A stretch of 64,000 nt of DNA from Ruegeria intermedia. Lineage in GTDB: Bacteria > Pseudomonadota > Alphaproteobacteria > Rhodobacterales > Rhodobacteraceae. Below are positions 62,668-64,000 of this stretch, piece by piece. Positions within the stretch are counted from its first letter, which is position 1, and the number at the start of each line of letters is the position of its first letter. The stretch spans positions 1 to 64,000 of the forward strand of contig NZ_FQVK01000017.1 in assembly GCF_900129345.1 (NCBI RefSeq). Direction: 5' to 3'. The notes below the pieces were generated by a model. That model searched no databases. It saw only the letters and a program-made list of their open reading frames with translations, and was not told the origin of the DNA. A program made the position numbers and the translations under genes.

Positions 62668-63531
62668 ATGCGATTGTTTCTTCTCACCGCCCTGACCATG
62701 TGCGCCTTCGCCGCGAATTCGCTGCTGAACCGGGCGGCTGTGGATGGCGGTGCCAGCGATCCAGCCGGATTTGCGGTGGTTCGGGTATTAACAGGCGCGC
62801 TGGTTCTGTCGGTGCTGGTCGTGTTGCGCGGCGGCAGGCTGGAGATGCGCGGCAGAAGAAGGTTGTTCGGCGCAGGAGCCCTGTCAGTCTACATGATCGG
62901 CTTCTCCGCCGCCTACCTGACTCTGGATGCCGGGCTGGGTGCGTTGATCCTGTTTGCGGTGGTCCAGGTTTCCATGTTCGTTGCCGGCAGCTTGACCGGC
63001 GCGTCACCAAGCGCCCGCCAATGGCTCGGGGCAGGGGTGGCCCTGGCCGGGTTGGCCTGGGTTCTGTGGCCAGCCGGTGAAGCGCAGGTGCACCTGCGCG
63101 GTGCCGGTCTTATGGCCGCAGCGGGGGTCGGTTGGGCAGCCTATTCCCTTGCCGGCCGCTCCGAACCCGATGCCCTTGCCGGAACGGCGGCGAACTTCGT
63201 TGTCGCGTTGCCGATGACTGCAATCGCGCTGTGAGTGATGGGCGGCGGGTGGCATGTGACACCGGGTGGAGTCGGCCTTGCAGCAATGTCTGGTGCCGCG
63301 ACCTCGGGCCTGGGCTATGCGCTTTGGTATCGGGTTCTGCCGCAACTCTCACCGGCAGTCGCTGCGGTCGTACAGCTGAGCGTTCCGATCATCGCGATTG
63401 CAGCGGGCGCGGTGCTGCTGGGGGAACAGATCAATGCGCGGCTGATCCTCGGCGCCTGTCTGGTGTTGGGCGGTATTGCGCTGGCGGTTCTGCGCCTGAC
63501 GCGCGGGCGGGGCTTTCCTGGAAAGGGATAA
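62668..63531 (+). pseudogene. EamA/DMT-family transporter interrupted by an in-frame TGA
   Basis: A 288-codon frame of the right length for a ten-helix DMT exporter, broken by TGA at 63232-63234. The part before the stop has six or more membrane segments ([32 protein letters not shown]). The part after it continues in frame with the second EamA repeat ([40 protein letters not shown]). A TGG-to-TGA change would explain the break. It is probably non-functional unless the stop is read through or is an error. Confidence 0.75.
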
Positions 63532-63548
63532 GGATTTATCTGGCTGCC

Positions 63549-64000
63549 ATGCGTATTCTGGTTTTCATATGGCTCTGTCTTCTCCCGGCCGTCGCACAAT
63601 CGAAATGCGTCGTGCTGTTGCACGGGCTTGCCCGGACCGAGGCGTCGTTTTCGGTCATGGAGGAATTGTTCGAACTGCACGGCTACACCGTCGTGCGACC
63701 GGGTTACCCGTCGACCGATCTGCCCATTCCCGATCTGGCGAACCAGACCTTGCCGGCCGCTTTTTCAGCCTGCGGAGACGACATGGCGAATGTGGTGGCG
63801 CATTCGATGGGCGGCATTCTGCTGCGTTATTGGCTGCAGGATCATCGCCCGAAAAACCTGGGCCGCGTGGTCATGCTGGGCCCGCCCAACCAAGGCAGCC
63901 AGCTGGTCGACGAGCTGGGCGATCTCGAGGTGTTCGGCCTGTTGAACGGCCCTGCGGGACTGCAGCTTGGAACCGGTCCCCAAGGCATCCCCCGCCGCCT
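63549..64000 (+). CDS. Alpha/beta hydrolase (lipase-like), 3' end beyond window
   Basis: At least 150 residues from ATG 63549, running off the right edge. Signal peptide [17 protein letters not shown], then the lipase oxyanion segment [14 protein letters not shown] and nucleophile elbow [10 protein letters not shown], followed by [15 protein letters not shown]. The pattern is of an exported esterase/triacylglycerol lipase. The start is close after the broken transporter gene (17 bases). Confidence 0.75.
   Translation, partial: MRILVFIWLCLLPAVAQSKCVVLLHGLARTEASFSVMEELFELHGYTVVRPGYPSTDLPIPDLANQTLPAAFSACGDDMANVVAHSMGGILLRYWLQDHRPKNLGRVVMLGPPNQGSQLVDELGDLEVFGLLNGPAGLQLGTGPQGIPRR

Overview
The window is GC-rich chromosomal DNA from an alphaproteobacterium, most likely a marine Rhodobacterales (Roseobacter-group, Ruegeria-like) strain. 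The evidence is the gene content and its order: a five-gene F1 ATP synthase operon without F0 (atpHAGDC), a CIRCE-controlled groESL, a Nap nitrate reductase operon, typical alphaproteobacterial families (DUF2125, DUF1513, DUF2161, TIGR01459 HAD) and a Roseobacter-style intergenic repeat. This assignment rests on recognition, not on a search. No tRNA, rRNA, CRISPR array, prophage or insertion sequence was found.

Layout. 0.2-5.5 kb: a minus-strand polyamine block (speB, nspC, carboxyspermidine dehydrogenase, speA) that can make spermidine from arginine through carboxy-intermediates. 5.6-11.3 kb: a minus-strand iron block (DUF1513, two imelysins, a di-heme thiol-oxidoreductase-type cytochrome, bacterioferritin and its ferredoxin). 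Two near-identical 20-bp operator-like sites lie upstream of bfd and irpA. 11.5-20.7 kb: the accessory core of the window. A 1219-residue protein joins a cyclic-nucleotide-binding-like fold, an intact phytochelatin synthase domain, a dead second copy, a glutaredoxin-like domain without its CXXC, a CoaC/EpiD-type flavoprotein domain, ankyrin repeats and a gamma-glutamylcyclotransferase. It faces a pentameric-channel-like gene broken by an in-frame TAG and a 1095-residue SAM/adenylate cyclase/ATPase/TPR regulator. 20.9-27.4 kb: napFDAGHBC plus a small membrane protein, with an FNR-like box upstream.

27.5-43.3 kb: housekeeping and envelope genes (rpsD, YqhA, an Lrp regulator with a divergent class V aminotransferase, hisC-tyrC-extensin, DUF2125, ChaC, an ExbB/OmpA pair, an M23 peptidase, clpA). 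43.5-50.3 kb: gloB, a methyltransferase and the atp operon. 50.3-60.3 kb: an H-type lectin, prs, an isomerase/hydrolase pair, a threonine aldolase-YcgN-ribF operon, MaoC, a HAD phosphatase, manganese pyrophosphatase, TraB/GumN and DUF2161. 60.3-64 kb: groESL, an EamA transporter broken by an in-frame TGA, and a lipase-like hydrolase that runs off the right edge.

The strongest candidate for an undescribed system is the glutathione-centred fusion protein at 12.5-16.2 kb with its facing cyclase/channel genes. Three of its domains would act on glutathione or gamma-Glu-Cys, and its N-terminal fold would suit a signal made by the neighbouring cyclase. Other structural points are four convergent gene pairs that share one CTAG for both stop codons, and two genes each interrupted by a single in-frame stop.
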